Assembly (NCBI RefSeq): GCF_003003255.1
Contig: NZ_PVTD01000004.1
Span: forward strand, 186,001 to 250,000
Length of the DNA stretch: 64,000 nt
Direction: 5' to 3'
Source: Aliiruegeria haliotis
GTDB taxonomy: Bacteria; Pseudomonadota; Alphaproteobacteria; Rhodobacterales; Rhodobacteraceae
Part shown: piece after piece, positions 43,684 through 52,254 of the stretch
Layout of the letters: the number at the start of each line of letters is the position of its first letter
Numbering within the stretch: the stretch's first letter is position 1
The notes under the pieces: model-generated
Seen by the model: only the letters and a program-made list of their open reading frames with translations
Databases searched by the model: none
What the model was told of the DNA's origin: nothing
Program-made: the position numbers and the translations under genes

Positions 43684-45042
43684 ATGCTCCGCGACCTGAT
43701 CGACCAATTGCCCGAGGCGGCGCAGACCTACCTTGAAGGCGCCCGGCTGGACGAGGTGGAATGCATCATCGGCGATCTTGCCGGGGTGGCCCGGGGCAAG
43801 GCCATGCCCGCCACGAAGTTCGCGAAACAATCGCATTTCTACATGCCGAACTCTGTGTTCTTGCAGACGATCACCGGTGACTGGACCGAGATTCCGGGCA
43901 TGGCTTACACCGAGCCAGACATGATCCTGACCCCGGACCTGAGCACGGCAACGGCCGCACCCTGGACCGCCGACTGGACGCTGCAGGTGATCCACGACAT
44001 CAACGACCAGCAGGGAAACCCGGTGCCGACCGCCCCGCGCAACGTGCTCAAGCGCGTGGTCGCGATGTTCGAGGCGGAAGGCCTGACACCGATCGTGGCC
44101 CCGGAGATGGAGTTCTACCTCGTCGCGCCCAACACCGACCCGGCCAAGGAAGTTGAACCACCGATGGGCCGGTCAGGACGTCGCGCGGCGGCCCGGCAGG
44201 CCTATTCCATGTCCGCCGTCGATGAATACGGTCCGGTTATCGACGACATCTACGATTTTGCCGAGGCGCAGGGCTTCGAGATTGACGGCATCATGCAGGA
44301 AGGCGGCGCCGGTCAGGTAGAGCTGAACATGCGCCATGGCGATCCGGTGCGGCTGGCCGACGAGATCTTCTTTTTCAAACGTCTGATCCGGGAAGCCGCG
44401 CTTCGGCACAATTGCCACGCCACTTTCATGGCCAAGCCGATCCAGAACGAACCCGGCAGCGCCATGCATATCCATCATTCCGTGGTGGAGACAGCGTCGG
44501 GTCGGAACATCTTCACGGACGCAGAGGGCAAAGACACGGAGGCCTTCCTTCATTTTATCGGCGGGCTTCAGCGGTATGTGCCGTCGATCATCGCCCTGAT
44601 CGCACCTTACGTGAACTCCTACCGGCGGTACGTCCCCGACTTCGCGGCCCCGATCAACCTGGAATGGGGGCGCGACAACCGCACGACGGGCTTGAGGGTG
44701 CCGATATCCCGCCCCGAAGCGCGGCGGGTGGAGAACCGGCTCGCGGGTATGGACTGCAACCCCTATCTCGCGATCGCGGGCTCGCTGGCCTGCGGCTGGC
44801 TCGGAATGCAGGAAAAACACCCCCCCGCCGCGCCTTTCGAAGGCGATGCCTACAGCAGCGACGCGGGCATCCCGAGGACCTTCGGCGAAGCACTGCCGCT
44901 TTTTGCGCAAGCGCATGCCGTGCACGAGGTTCTGGGCGAGGAGTTTTGCAAGACGTACCAGGCTGTAAAGGAAACCGAATACAACGAGTTCCTTCAAGTC
45001 ATCAGTCCGTGGGAAAGGGAACACCTCCTGCTCAATGTCTGA
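43684..45042 (+). CDS. Glutamine-synthetase-like gamma-glutamyl ligase, copy 2
   Basis: A 452-residue GS-family enzyme distinct from copy 1. Motifs are APEMEFYLVAP, EGGAGQVELNMRHGDPVRLA, MAKPIQNEPGSAMHIHHSV, EWGRDNRTTGLRVPIS and RRVENRLAGMDCNPYLAIAG. It starts 2 bp after the amidotransferase gene. Two dissimilar ligases in one operon imply two substrates or sequential steps. Neither appears to be the ammonia-assimilating GlnA, given the operon context. Confidence 0.85.
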   Translation: MLRDLIDQLPEAAQTYLEGARLDEVECIIGDLAGVARGKAMPATKFAKQSHFYMPNSVFLQTITGDWTEIPGMAYTEPDMILTPDLSTATAAPWTADWTLQVIHDINDQQGNPVPTAPRNVLKRVVAMFEAEGLTPIVAPEMEFYLVAPNTDPAKEVEPPMGRSGRRAAARQAYSMSAVDEYGPVIDDIYDFAEAQGFEIDGIMQEGGAGQVELNMRHGDPVRLADEIFFFKRLIREAALRHNCHATFMAKPIQNEPGSAMHIHHSVVETASGRNIFTDAEGKDTEAFLHFIGGLQRYVPSIIALIAPYVNSYRRYVPDFAAPINLEWGRDNRTTGLRVPISRPEARRVENRLAGMDCNPYLAIAGSLACGWLGMQEKHPPAAPFEGDAYSSDAGIPRTFGEALPLFAQAHAVHEVLGEEFCKTYQAVKETEYNEFLQVISPWEREHLLLNV

Positions 45043-45069
45043 GTTGGTGCCAGGGTGGCAAAACTTTCA

Positions 45070-45109
45070 CTTTCCGAATTCCCGAAAGTCGCATACTGAT
45101 TTTCGGAAC
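45070..45109. promoter_or_regulatory. Possible regulator-binding region before the aminotransferase gene
   Basis: CTTTCCGAATTCCCGAAAG at 45070-45088 is a near-palindrome, and a related half-motif TTTTCGGAAC occurs at 45100-45109. The AT-rich, repeated TTYCGRAA pattern in the 88-bp gap upstream of ATG 45131 suggests a promoter with an operator. The convergent LysR protein is one candidate binder, but this is inference. Confidence 0.35.
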
Positions 45110-45130
45110 GTGAGGAGAGGATGACCCACC

Positions 45131-46333
45131 ATGAGCACCGCACCGGCACCCAATGTCTATGATGCCGAAGCCATCCCGGAAGCCGCCCGTGCCGAAATCG
45201 ATCGGCTGCTGAGTTCCGGCGATCTGTTTCGCTACACAGCCGCCAGCGATGCGCCTGTGACATTGCTGGAGCGTGAGTTCGCGGAGCTAATGGGCAGCCG
45301 CTTCGCGCTTGCCGTGTCTTCCTGCTCCGCTGCCCTGTTCCTGTCGCTGAAGGCGCTGAACCTGCCGCGCGGGGCCCGGGTTCTGATCCCGGCCTTCACC
45401 TTTGCCGCCGTACCGTCGGCCGTGGTCCATGCCGATTGCCATCCGGTGCTTGTCGAGGTCGGCGAGAACTACCGGATCGACCTTGCAGATTTCGAAGCGA
45501 AACTGACCGACGACATCAGCGCCATCCTCATCAGTCACATGCGGGGCCACACCTCCGATATGGATGCGATCATGGCGCTTGCCGACGCGCACAACATCCC
45601 GGTGATCGAGGATGCGGCGCATTCGCTGGGCACCGTCTGGTCCGGGCGCAAGATCGGCACCATCGGCAAGATCGGCTGTTTCTCGTTCCAGTCCTACAAG
45701 CTGGTGAATGCCGGCGAGGGCGGGATCATGATTACCGACGATCCGGACCTCGTGGCCCGGGCAGTCATCATGTCCGGCGCCTACGAGCACAACTGGAAGA
45801 AGCACGACGTGCTCGCAGAGTCCTTCGCGACGTGGCAGAACAAGCTGCCGCTCTACAATCTGCGGATGCAGAACCTCTCCGCCGCTGTCATCCGCCCGCA
45901 ACTGGGCGAGATCGCGCGGCGTGTGGCAGACGGACGCTCCAACCACGACTACGTGGCCGAAAGACTGAATGCCTCGCCTTGGCTGCACGTCCCGCCGCCG
46001 TTGGCGCAGGAACTTCGCGCACCCGATTCGATCCAGTTCAACCTGCTGGACATGTCGGACGACGAGGTTTCGGCCTTTGCCGCAGCCGCCGCAGCGGCCG
46101 GCGTGACGGTGCAGGTCTTTGGCATGAGCACAGACAATGCCCGCGCGTTCTGGAACTGGCAGTTCATCGAGGGCGGCGTGCCGGAGCTTCCCAGGACCCG
46201 TAAAATGCTGATGCGGGCCTGCGATGCCCGGCTACCCGCGCGACTGACGAGACCCGATCTGGATTTCATCGTCGCGGCACTCACCAGTGCAGCCGAACAA
46301 GTCATGGGCGACGACCGCGCTTTCGGGACCTGA
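45131..46333 (+). CDS. DegT/DnrJ/EryC1-family PLP aminotransferase
   Basis: A 400-residue fold-type I PLP enzyme with Asp161 (VIEDAAH) and PLP lysine Lys190 (SFQSYKLVNAGEGG). ALAVSSCSAALFLSLKAL and RVLIPAFTFAAVPSAVV are typical cofactor-binding segments. Members usually aminate sugar nucleotides, but no sugar-nucleotide genes lie nearby. Placed after the GS-like ligases, it may transaminate an amine-derived aldehyde or keto acid instead. It lies 88 bp after ligase 2 with its own putative promoter. Confidence 0.82.
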   Translation: MSTAPAPNVYDAEAIPEAARAEIDRLLSSGDLFRYTAASDAPVTLLEREFAELMGSRFALAVSSCSAALFLSLKALNLPRGARVLIPAFTFAAVPSAVVHADCHPVLVEVGENYRIDLADFEAKLTDDISAILISHMRGHTSDMDAIMALADAHNIPVIEDAAHSLGTVWSGRKIGTIGKIGCFSFQSYKLVNAGEGGIMITDDPDLVARAVIMSGAYEHNWKKHDVLAESFATWQNKLPLYNLRMQNLSAAVIRPQLGEIARRVADGRSNHDYVAERLNASPWLHVPPPLAQELRAPDSIQFNLLDMSDDEVSAFAAAAAAAGVTVQVFGMSTDNARAFWNWQFIEGGVPELPRTRKMLMRACDARLPARLTRPDLDFIVAALTSAAEQVMGDDRAFGT

Positions 46334-46336
46334 GTC

Positions 46337-47299
46337 TCAGAGCACGCGCAAATCACCCGCGAGCCACGGCATGGTCGTCGTGGCCTCCTCCACGATCATC
46401 TCTTGCAGGAGAGGCTTCAACCGCTCGACGAGCGTGCCGGCCATACCCTGCAAGTCCTCCTTGCGCGCAGAAAGCTGGATGCGACGGCTGAGCGGTGCCA
46501 TCGGCAGCGGGGCCACCTTCGCCCGGTGCCGGAATCGCAACGCGCGCAGGTAGCCAAGCGGCGTGAGGATCGTCCAGCCTGCGCCAGAGGCCACCATCGC
46601 CATGATCGCGTGATAGCTGTCGAGTTCGAAGCGACGCTCGAACCGAACCCCCTGTCGTTCCAGGTGGCCGGAGATCTGACGCCCCATCAGGTGCCGCTGA
46701 GTGTACTGCACGAAAGGAACCGATCGCAGAGTGGCAAGCGGGTCGTCGCCCAGGTCGAGGCCGACCGGCACCGCGGCAATGAAAGGTTCCTCCAGAAGTG
46801 GATGAACCTCCATCCAGGATGCGGTCTCTCCCAGATCGGCGCAGACAACGACATCAAGGGCGCGGGTTTCAAGCAGGTCCATCAACCTGTGGCTGGCGCC
46901 GGTTTCCAGCAGGAAGCGACAGGTTCGGAGCTCCTCGGCCATCCCCGAGAGCAGACGCGGCGTGACGTCCGCATCGAAATCCTCGATCATTCCGAGACGT
47001 AGTTCGGTGAGGTTCTTCAGGTCGCCGGCCGAGAGCTCCGCACGCGCCTGCATGGCCTCGCTCCAGATCCTTTGTGCACGCGTCCGGAATATGCCACCGG
47101 CAGGGGTCAACTGCGCTGGCCGCCTGCTGCGATCGATCAGCGTGACGCCAAGGGCGGCTTCCAGATTGCTGAGTTGGGTGCTGACAGCGGAGGGGCTGGC
47201 TTCCAGTCGCCGCGCGGCAGCAGAGACGCTGCCGTCCTCGGCAACCGCGAGAAAAACCTCGATGCCCCAGAGCGTCACGCGGCCGGCATTCTCCGTCAT
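46337..47299 (-). CDS. LysR-family transcriptional regulator
   Basis: A 320-residue LysR-type regulator. The winged HTH at residues about 9-68 reads GSVSAAARRLEASPSAVSTQ, and an effector-binding domain follows from about residue 95. It ends 3 bp from the convergent aminotransferase gene, so it is the natural candidate for controlling the amine operon, though a PHB role for the other neighbour is not excluded. Confidence 0.85.
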   Translation of the reverse strand: MTENAGRVTLWGIEVFLAVAEDGSVSAAARRLEASPSAVSTQLSNLEAALGVTLIDRSRRPAQLTPAGGIFRTRAQRIWSEAMQARAELSAGDLKNLTELRLGMIEDFDADVTPRLLSGMAEELRTCRFLLETGASHRLMDLLETRALDVVVCADLGETASWMEVHPLLEEPFIAAVPVGLDLGDDPLATLRSVPFVQYTQRHLMGRQISGHLERQGVRFERRFELDSYHAIMAMVASGAGWTILTPLGYLRALRFRHRAKVAPLPMAPLSRRIQLSARKEDLQGMAGTLVERLKPLLQEMIVEEATTTMPWLAGDLRVL

Positions 47300-47347
47300 C
47301 CCATCCCCGATGCGAAACAGCCACCGCCACGCATGTGCGGCTGGACC

Positions 47348-47899
47348 TTACTTGCCCATCCGCGCCAGCTTGGCCTGAAGATCGGCCAACTGGTTCTTGA
47401 TCTCATCCAGATCCTCGCCACCGCCGCCTGCACTGCCTTCCTCGCCCGGGCTCGGCGGCCAGGTGCCCATTCCGCCGGTCATGGCGTTCAGGAAGGCCTT
47501 TTGCTGCGCCTGCATGGCGTCAAACCCGGGCATTGTCGACATCGGGTTCATCTTGCCCATGTTCTCCATCATCTTCGACTGCCCGTCACGGAGCATCTCG
47601 AAAGACATGGCCAGGAACTGCGGCACGACAGAATTGGCGGATGTGGTGTAGCTGCGAACCAGATCGGTCAGCACGTTGATCGGCAAGACACTCTCGCCCT
47701 TGCTCTCGTGCTCGGCAATGATCTGAAGAAGATACTGGCGGGTCAGGTCGTCACCGGACTTCAGGTCCACGATCTGGACCTCGCGTCCCTCGCGGATGAA
47801 ACCCGCGATGTCCTCCAGCGTGACATAGTCGCTGGTCTCGGTGTTGTAGAGCCGCCGGCTGGCGTAGCGCTTGATCAGAAGCGGTGTATCGTCGGCCAC
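47348..47899 (-). CDS. phaR: Polyhydroxyalkanoate synthesis repressor PhaR
   Basis: A 183-residue repressor. The N-terminal DNA-binding domain (residues about 8-70, LIKRYASRRLYNTETSDYVT) is the conserved PHB/PHA accumulation regulator domain, followed by a second accumulation domain and a Gly-rich tail ending in a coiled helix. PhaR binds both DNA and nascent PHB, releasing phasin repression when polymer accumulates. A near-consensus operator lies 16 bp upstream, suggesting autoregulation. Confidence 0.93.
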   Translation of the reverse strand: MADDTPLLIKRYASRRLYNTETSDYVTLEDIAGFIREGREVQIVDLKSGDDLTRQYLLQIIAEHESKGESVLPINVLTDLVRSYTTSANSVVPQFLAMSFEMLRDGQSKMMENMGKMNPMSTMPGFDAMQAQQKAFLNAMTGGMGTWPPSPGEEGSAGGGGEDLDEIKNQLADLQAKLARMGK

Positions 47900-47914
47900 G
47901 CAATTCCCTCCCTT

Positions 47915-47925
47915 TTGCGGTGCAG
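47915..47925. promoter_or_regulatory. PhaR operator-like site upstream of phaR
   Basis: On the minus strand this reads CTGCACCGCAA, one mismatch from CTGC-N3-GCAG and sharing CTGCACCGCA with the phaP box at 48550. It lies 16 bp upstream of the phaR start codon and fits autoregulation. Confidence 0.55.
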
Positions 47926-47955
47926 CAAACCCTAGACGAGGTGCAGAAAAAAGGA

Positions 47956-47981
47956 AAGGGCGGGCTTTTCAGCCCACCCTT
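47956..47981 (-). terminator. Rho-independent terminator of phaP
   Basis: AAGGGCGGGCT (47956-47966) pairs with AGCCCACCCTT (47971-47981) through a 4-nt loop and one G-T wobble. On the minus strand the stem is followed by a run rich in T (47945-47955). It separates phaP from phaR, so the genes can be transcribed apart. Confidence 0.85.
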
Positions 47982-48033
47982 AGGTCCACACGGGTCAGGG
48001 AGGAGGACACCCGTGCCGAACCTCTCACCGCGA

Positions 48034-48480
48034 TTACTTGGCAGCGGTGGCTTTCTTGGCAGCGGCGGTCGCGTCGGCGGTGGCCTTCTTGACGACGGCG
48101 GAAGCGTCTTCGGAGAAGTCCTTGCCGGCGGCCAGCATCAGCTCGACGGTTTCCATCTGGACCTTCTTGGCGACCTCGGCGAAGGCAGCCATGGTTTCGG
48201 CAACCATTTCGGCCTGGGAGGAAGCATAGTCGGTCATGGCTTTCTGGTAGTCAGCCGGCTCTTCCTTCAGCTTGGTGACTTCACCCAGCTTGGTGAGCGT
48301 TTCCTTGGTCCACTTGGAGGAGATCTCGGTGGACTTCTCGGCGGCCTCGAGGGCAACTTTGGACATCTTCTCGCCAAGAGCGGCGGAGTTCTTGAAAGCG
48401 TCCTGAACGGAGGTTGCGTCCACGGGGAAAGCAGCCATCATTTCCTGCATCATCTTGGTCATGTCGTCGGTCTTGGTCAT
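48034..48480 (-). CDS. phaP: Phasin (PHB granule-associated protein)
   Basis: A 148-residue phasin. The N-terminus MTKTDDMTKMMQEMMAAFPV precedes amphipathic helices, with a central phasin-2-like helical region and a Lys/Ala C-terminal tail (KKATADATAAAKKATAAK) typical of granule or DNA contacts. ATG 48480 has AAGGAG before it. It coats PHB granules and controls their size. Two perfect PhaR boxes lie upstream. Confidence 0.9.
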   Translation of the reverse strand: MTKTDDMTKMMQEMMAAFPVDATSVQDAFKNSAALGEKMSKVALEAAEKSTEISSKWTKETLTKLGEVTKLKEEPADYQKAMTDYASSQAEMVAETMAAFAEVAKKVQMETVELMLAAGKDFSEDASAVVKKATADATAAAKKATAAK

Positions 48481-48549
48481 GGTATTGCTCCTTGAGAGTG
48501 CTACCCGGCCAACCGGGCGCCGTGTCATTCGATGACCAAGATATACGTG

Positions 48550-48589
48550 CTGCACCGCAGCATTTCAACTATTTTTCGCTGCAGTGCAG
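48550..48589. promoter_or_regulatory. Two PhaR operators upstream of phaP
   Basis: CTGCACCGCAG (48550-48560) and CTGCAGTGCAG (48579-48589) both match CTGC-N3-GCAG exactly, the operator described for Rhodobacter PhaR. Start-to-start spacing is 29 bp. They lie 70-109 bp upstream of the phaP ATG, in its promoter. Confidence 0.75.
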
Positions 48590-48613
48590 AAACTCTCTCT
48601 CAAGCTGCGGGAA

Positions 48614-50410
48614 TCAGACCGATTTTTCCGCCTTTACGTAGGTGCCAGGCGCGGGCGCCAATGGCGGGTGATCCGAATCGCCGGGCTGGCGGGCAGGAAC
48701 CTGCGCGCCTGAACGACGCTTGAGCCAGGCCTCCCAACGCGGCCACCACGAGCCTTGGTGGAACTCGCCTGTCTCCTGCCACTCTTCCGGTGACAGGCTC
48801 ATGCCATCGTTGGTGTAGTGACCGTACTTCTTCTTGGAGGGCGGGTTGACGATACCCGCGATATGCCCGGATTCCGACAGGATGAAGGTCTTCTGCTTCG
48901 ACCCCATTTTCTGCACGCCGCGATAGGAGCTCTTCCAGGCGGCGATGTGGTCGGTCTCGCAGGCGATGGCGCAGAGCGGAACGTCCACATCCTTGATCGA
49001 CAGCGTCTCGCCACACAAGGTGAAACCCTCGCCCCCGGCAAACTGGTCATTCTGGCAGAGCCCACGCAGATACTCGACGGACATCCGCGCCGGAAGGTTG
49101 GTACCGTCGCCATTCCAGTACAACAGGTCGAAGGCCGGTGGCGCCTCGCCCAGCATGTAGCTGCGGATCGCGGGGGCATAGATCAGGTCGTTTGCCCGCA
49201 GGAAGGAGAAGGTCCGGGACATGTAGAAGCTGTCCAGCACGCCGGATTTCGTGACCTCTTCCTCGATCCCGTCAACGAAATCGTCCTGCAGGAACACCCC
49301 GACTTCACCCTGGTCGGAGAAGTCCGTCAGCGTGGTGAAGAACGTCGCCGAGCGAATCGACTTGTCGCCGCGCTTCTTCATCAGGGAGAGGGTCAGGGAA
49401 AGCGTGGTGCCAGCGATGCAGTAGCCGATGGCGTTGATCTTTTCCTCTCCACTGATGGCCTTCACCTCCTTGATCGCGGAGAGATATCCTTCCTCGATAT
49501 ACGTATCCATGCCGACATCGGCATAGGAGGGGTCCGGGTTTACCCAGGAAACGACGAAGACAGTGTAGCCCTGATCGACGATCCACTTGATCAGGGAGTT
49601 CTTCGGCTTCAGGTCGAGAATGTAGAACTTGTTGATCCAGGGCGGGAAGATCAGCAGCGGGGTACGATGCACCGTTTCGGTCGTTGGCGTGTACTGGATC
49701 AACTCGTACATGCGATTGCGGTATACGACCTGCCCTTCGGAGGCACCGATGTTCTCACCGACGTTGAAAGCGTCCTTGTCTGCAAGGGTCACGACGAGGT
49801 CGCCGTCATTGGCCTCAAGGTCACGCACGAGGTTCTCCAACCCGTCCACCAGCGACTGCCCCTCGGTTTCCACGGCCTTTTGCAGGGCATCGGGATTTGT
49901 GCCGAGGTAGTTTGCCGGGCTCATCATGTCGACGATCTGGGACGTGAAGTACTCCAGCCGCTGCTTGTCCTTCGGCTCAAGGTAGTCGAGCTCGGCCACT
50001 GCGGTGTGGATCGCCTCGCTTGTCAGCATGTACTGCTGCTTGATGTAGTTGAAATAGGGATGCGACTGCCAAAGCTCGCCCGCGAAACGGCGATCCTGCG
50101 GCGTTGTGTCCTCCGGGGCCTGAAGCTTGCCCGTGGTGATCTGCTGTTGGGCCTCGATGTAGTGTTTGAGGGTCTTTCCCCAGTAGTCCACCTGGTGCTC
50201 GAACACCTTGGCAGGGTTCTTCATCATCTCGGTCATGTAGGCCGAGGCGGCCTTCATGTAGAGGTCCTGACCGGGGCCCTGAAGCGATGGATCGATCTGG
50301 CGTTGCTGCGTCAGAGCTGCCACAAGTCGCTGCGAAAGCGACTCGATCTTGGCCAGATTCGCAGTGAGCGTGTCCTGATCCGGCGTGCCGGTCTCATGAT
50401 CGGTTGTCAT
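48614..50410 (-). CDS. phaC: Class I poly(3-hydroxyalkanoate) polymerase PhaC
   Basis: A 598-residue class I PHA synthase that polymerises (R)-3-hydroxybutyryl-CoA. The N-terminal domain (about 1-200) carries PANYLGTNPDALQKAVETEG, a family motif. The alpha/beta-hydrolase domain has nucleophile Cys331 in GYCIAGTT, followed by the catalytic Asp region (ETDHIAAW) and His in SGHIAGIVNPP. GMSLSPEEW and QGSWWPRWEAWL near the C-terminus are conserved too. ATG 50410 is chosen; longer frames add unrelated residues. It diverges from phaZ. No CTGC-N3-GCAG box is visible in the shared promoter. Confidence 0.96.
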   Translation of the reverse strand: MTTDHETGTPDQDTLTANLAKIESLSQRLVAALTQQRQIDPSLQGPGQDLYMKAASAYMTEMMKNPAKVFEHQVDYWGKTLKHYIEAQQQITTGKLQAPEDTTPQDRRFAGELWQSHPYFNYIKQQYMLTSEAIHTAVAELDYLEPKDKQRLEYFTSQIVDMMSPANYLGTNPDALQKAVETEGQSLVDGLENLVRDLEANDGDLVVTLADKDAFNVGENIGASEGQVVYRNRMYELIQYTPTTETVHRTPLLIFPPWINKFYILDLKPKNSLIKWIVDQGYTVFVVSWVNPDPSYADVGMDTYIEEGYLSAIKEVKAISGEEKINAIGYCIAGTTLSLTLSLMKKRGDKSIRSATFFTTLTDFSDQGEVGVFLQDDFVDGIEEEVTKSGVLDSFYMSRTFSFLRANDLIYAPAIRSYMLGEAPPAFDLLYWNGDGTNLPARMSVEYLRGLCQNDQFAGGEGFTLCGETLSIKDVDVPLCAIACETDHIAAWKSSYRGVQKMGSKQKTFILSESGHIAGIVNPPSKKKYGHYTNDGMSLSPEEWQETGEFHQGSWWPRWEAWLKRRSGAQVPARQPGDSDHPPLAPAPGTYVKAEKSV

Positions 50411-50528
50411 GGAAGGCCCTTTTACACTAGTTTCGTCGCGATCAATATCTTCGCAGGATTGTTCCGGCAAAGCGACCTTTTGTTCCGGTCCGCATCGGGG
50501 CGCGCCACCACAGGAAAGAGAGTGACGC
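50411..50528. promoter_or_regulatory. Divergent phaC/phaZ promoter region
   Basis: These 118 bp must hold the promoters of both synthase and depolymerase. They are relatively AT-rich near 50421-50470. No PhaR consensus box is present, so direct PhaR control of phaC and phaZ is not supported by sequence. Confidence 0.45.
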
Positions 50529-51812
50529 ATGAAATACATGGCAACCTATGACATGATGGAGTCGATCAGGGTCACCAATGAGTGGCTCGGCTCCACGGCC
50601 AAGGCCGCCTATTCGTACCCGGTATTCGGCTTGTCGATGAACCCGATGGTTGCGATGGCAGCCGCCTGGGGCGAAGTCACGGAGCGCAGTTTCCAGAGAA
50701 TGGTCACGAAACCGGACTGGAATATCAACTCGGTGGTGGCGGAAGATGGCCGCGATCACCTCGTCGATGTGATCGTCGAAATCGAGAAGCCCTTTGGCGA
50801 CCTGATTCACTTCGAGGTGCAGGGGCGCCCCGAACGGCCCCGCAAGGTGCTTCTGGTTGCGCCGATGTCGGGTCACTACGCAACGCTGCTGCGCAGCACG
50901 GTCATCTCCCTTCTGCCCGATTGCGAGGTCTACACGACCGACTGGCACAATGCGCGCGACATCCCGGTCTCGGCCGGCAAGTTCGATGTCGAGGATTATG
51001 TGCTCTACCTCGTGGAGTTCATGAAGCACCTCGGGCCGGACACCCATGTCATCGCGGTCTGTCAACCGGCACCGCTGACGCTGGCCGCGACGGCATATCT
51101 CGCGGAGGAGGACCCTCAGGCACAGCCAAACTCCCTGACGCTGATCGGCGGACCCATCGATCCGGGTGCCGCCCCGACGGAGGTGACGGATTTCGGACGC
51201 ACCGTGACCATGGGCCAGTTGGAACAGCACGTTCTGCAACGTGTGGGATTCAAATATGCGGGCGCCGGCCGGATGGTCTATCCCGGCTTGCAGCAGCTTG
51301 CCTCCTTCATGGCGATGAACTCGGAGACCCACGCCACCGCGTTCTATGACCAGATCGTTCGATCCGCACGTGGCGAGGCTCACGAGCACGATCGCCACAA
51401 CCGTTTCTACGACGAGTATCTCGCCGTTATGGACATGACGGCCGAGTTCTACATGTCCACCGTCGAGCGTGTTTTCAAAAACCGCGAAATCGCCAGAGAC
51501 GTCTTCGAGGTGAACGGGAAACGGGTGCATATCGGTGCGATCACGGACGTGGCCGTCAAGACGGTCGAAGGGGCAAAGGACGACATTTCCGCGCCCGGTC
51601 AATGCGTTGCGGCGCTCGACTTGCTGACGGGACTCGATCCGTCCAGGAAGGCCAGCCATGTCGAACCTGGTGCCGGGCACTACGGCATCTTCGCGGGCAA
51701 GTCCTGGCGGAACAACATCCGGCCGCTGGTTCTGGAGTTCATCGACGCGAACATGACCCATGAGCGCCGCAAGCTGGAGTTCGCAAACATCAAGTCGTTG
51801 CACGCTCGGTAG
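50529..51812 (+). CDS. phaZ: Intracellular polyhydroxybutyrate depolymerase PhaZ
   Basis: A 427-residue intracellular PHB depolymerase of the PhaZ1 type. The catalytic nucleophile is Cys178 in AVCQPAPLTLAA rather than the Ser of extracellular enzymes, and His lies in EPGAGHYGIFAG. It opens MATYDMMESIRVTNEWLGST. It mobilises native PHB granules. The frame could start at ATG 50529 or at the in-frame ATG three codons later. A stem-loop follows the stop codon. Confidence 0.92.
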   Translation: MKYMATYDMMESIRVTNEWLGSTAKAAYSYPVFGLSMNPMVAMAAAWGEVTERSFQRMVTKPDWNINSVVAEDGRDHLVDVIVEIEKPFGDLIHFEVQGRPERPRKVLLVAPMSGHYATLLRSTVISLLPDCEVYTTDWHNARDIPVSAGKFDVEDYVLYLVEFMKHLGPDTHVIAVCQPAPLTLAATAYLAEEDPQAQPNSLTLIGGPIDPGAAPTEVTDFGRTVTMGQLEQHVLQRVGFKYAGAGRMVYPGLQQLASFMAMNSETHATAFYDQIVRSARGEAHEHDRHNRFYDEYLAVMDMTAEFYMSTVERVFKNREIARDVFEVNGKRVHIGAITDVAVKTVEGAKDDISAPGQCVAALDLLTGLDPSRKASHVEPGAGHYGIFAGKSWRNNIRPLVLEFIDANMTHERRKLEFANIKSLHAR

Positions 51813-51827
51813 AGACGCGATTCTTAA

Positions 51828-51855
51828 CGAGATGCCCCGCGACCGGGGCTTCTCG
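51828..51855 (+). terminator. Stem-loop downstream of phaZ
   Basis: GCCCCG (51834-51839) and CGGGGC (51844-51849) form the core stem with loop CGAC, extended by CGAGA/TCTCG outside one mismatch. It lies 16 nt after the stop codon. No long T-tract follows. Confidence 0.5.
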
Positions 51856-52198
51856 ACCATCTGTATGAAGCGGTCGAGATACTGGCCTTGCCGGCGCACG
51901 ACCCCGTATCACACGCGGTCTCTGGGCCGGTGTCGAGTGGCTCACCAAACCGCATGATCGTCGCCGTTTCGGAGCGATTGCATACCCACCACGGCGCGAT
52001 CGCGGAGAGCGCTCCCTTTCGGATTCTCCGCGTTCCCTACCCAAACCGCGGACGTGGCAGCCTCGGACCGCCACTGAGAACAGGTCCTTTGTCCTACCAC
52101 TGAAGACGCACTCGTGCGATTCACCTACAAGCTGGGCAAGCGAATGGCCTCGCGGTGAACGGCTTTTCGCACTGGCCAGAGCCCTTCGGGGAATGCAT
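51856..52198. other. Intergenic region without a supported gene
   Basis: About 340 bp between the phaZ stem-loop and the hsp20 terminator. Short frames exist on both strands, but none has a convincing start or product, and no tRNA cloverleaf was found. It may be a decayed gene. Confidence 0.4.
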
Positions 52199-52235
52199 CA
52201 AAAAAAGGGCGCGCCACCCCTGCGGTGGCGCGCCC
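52199..52235 (-). terminator. Rho-independent terminator of the hsp20 gene
   Basis: GGGCGCGCCAC (52207-52217) pairs perfectly with GTGGCGCGCCC (52225-52235) over a 7-nt loop. On the minus strand the stem runs straight into seven T residues. It lies 20 nt after the stop codon. Confidence 0.92.
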
Positions 52236-52254
52236 CAGATCGGATAAGACGCGA

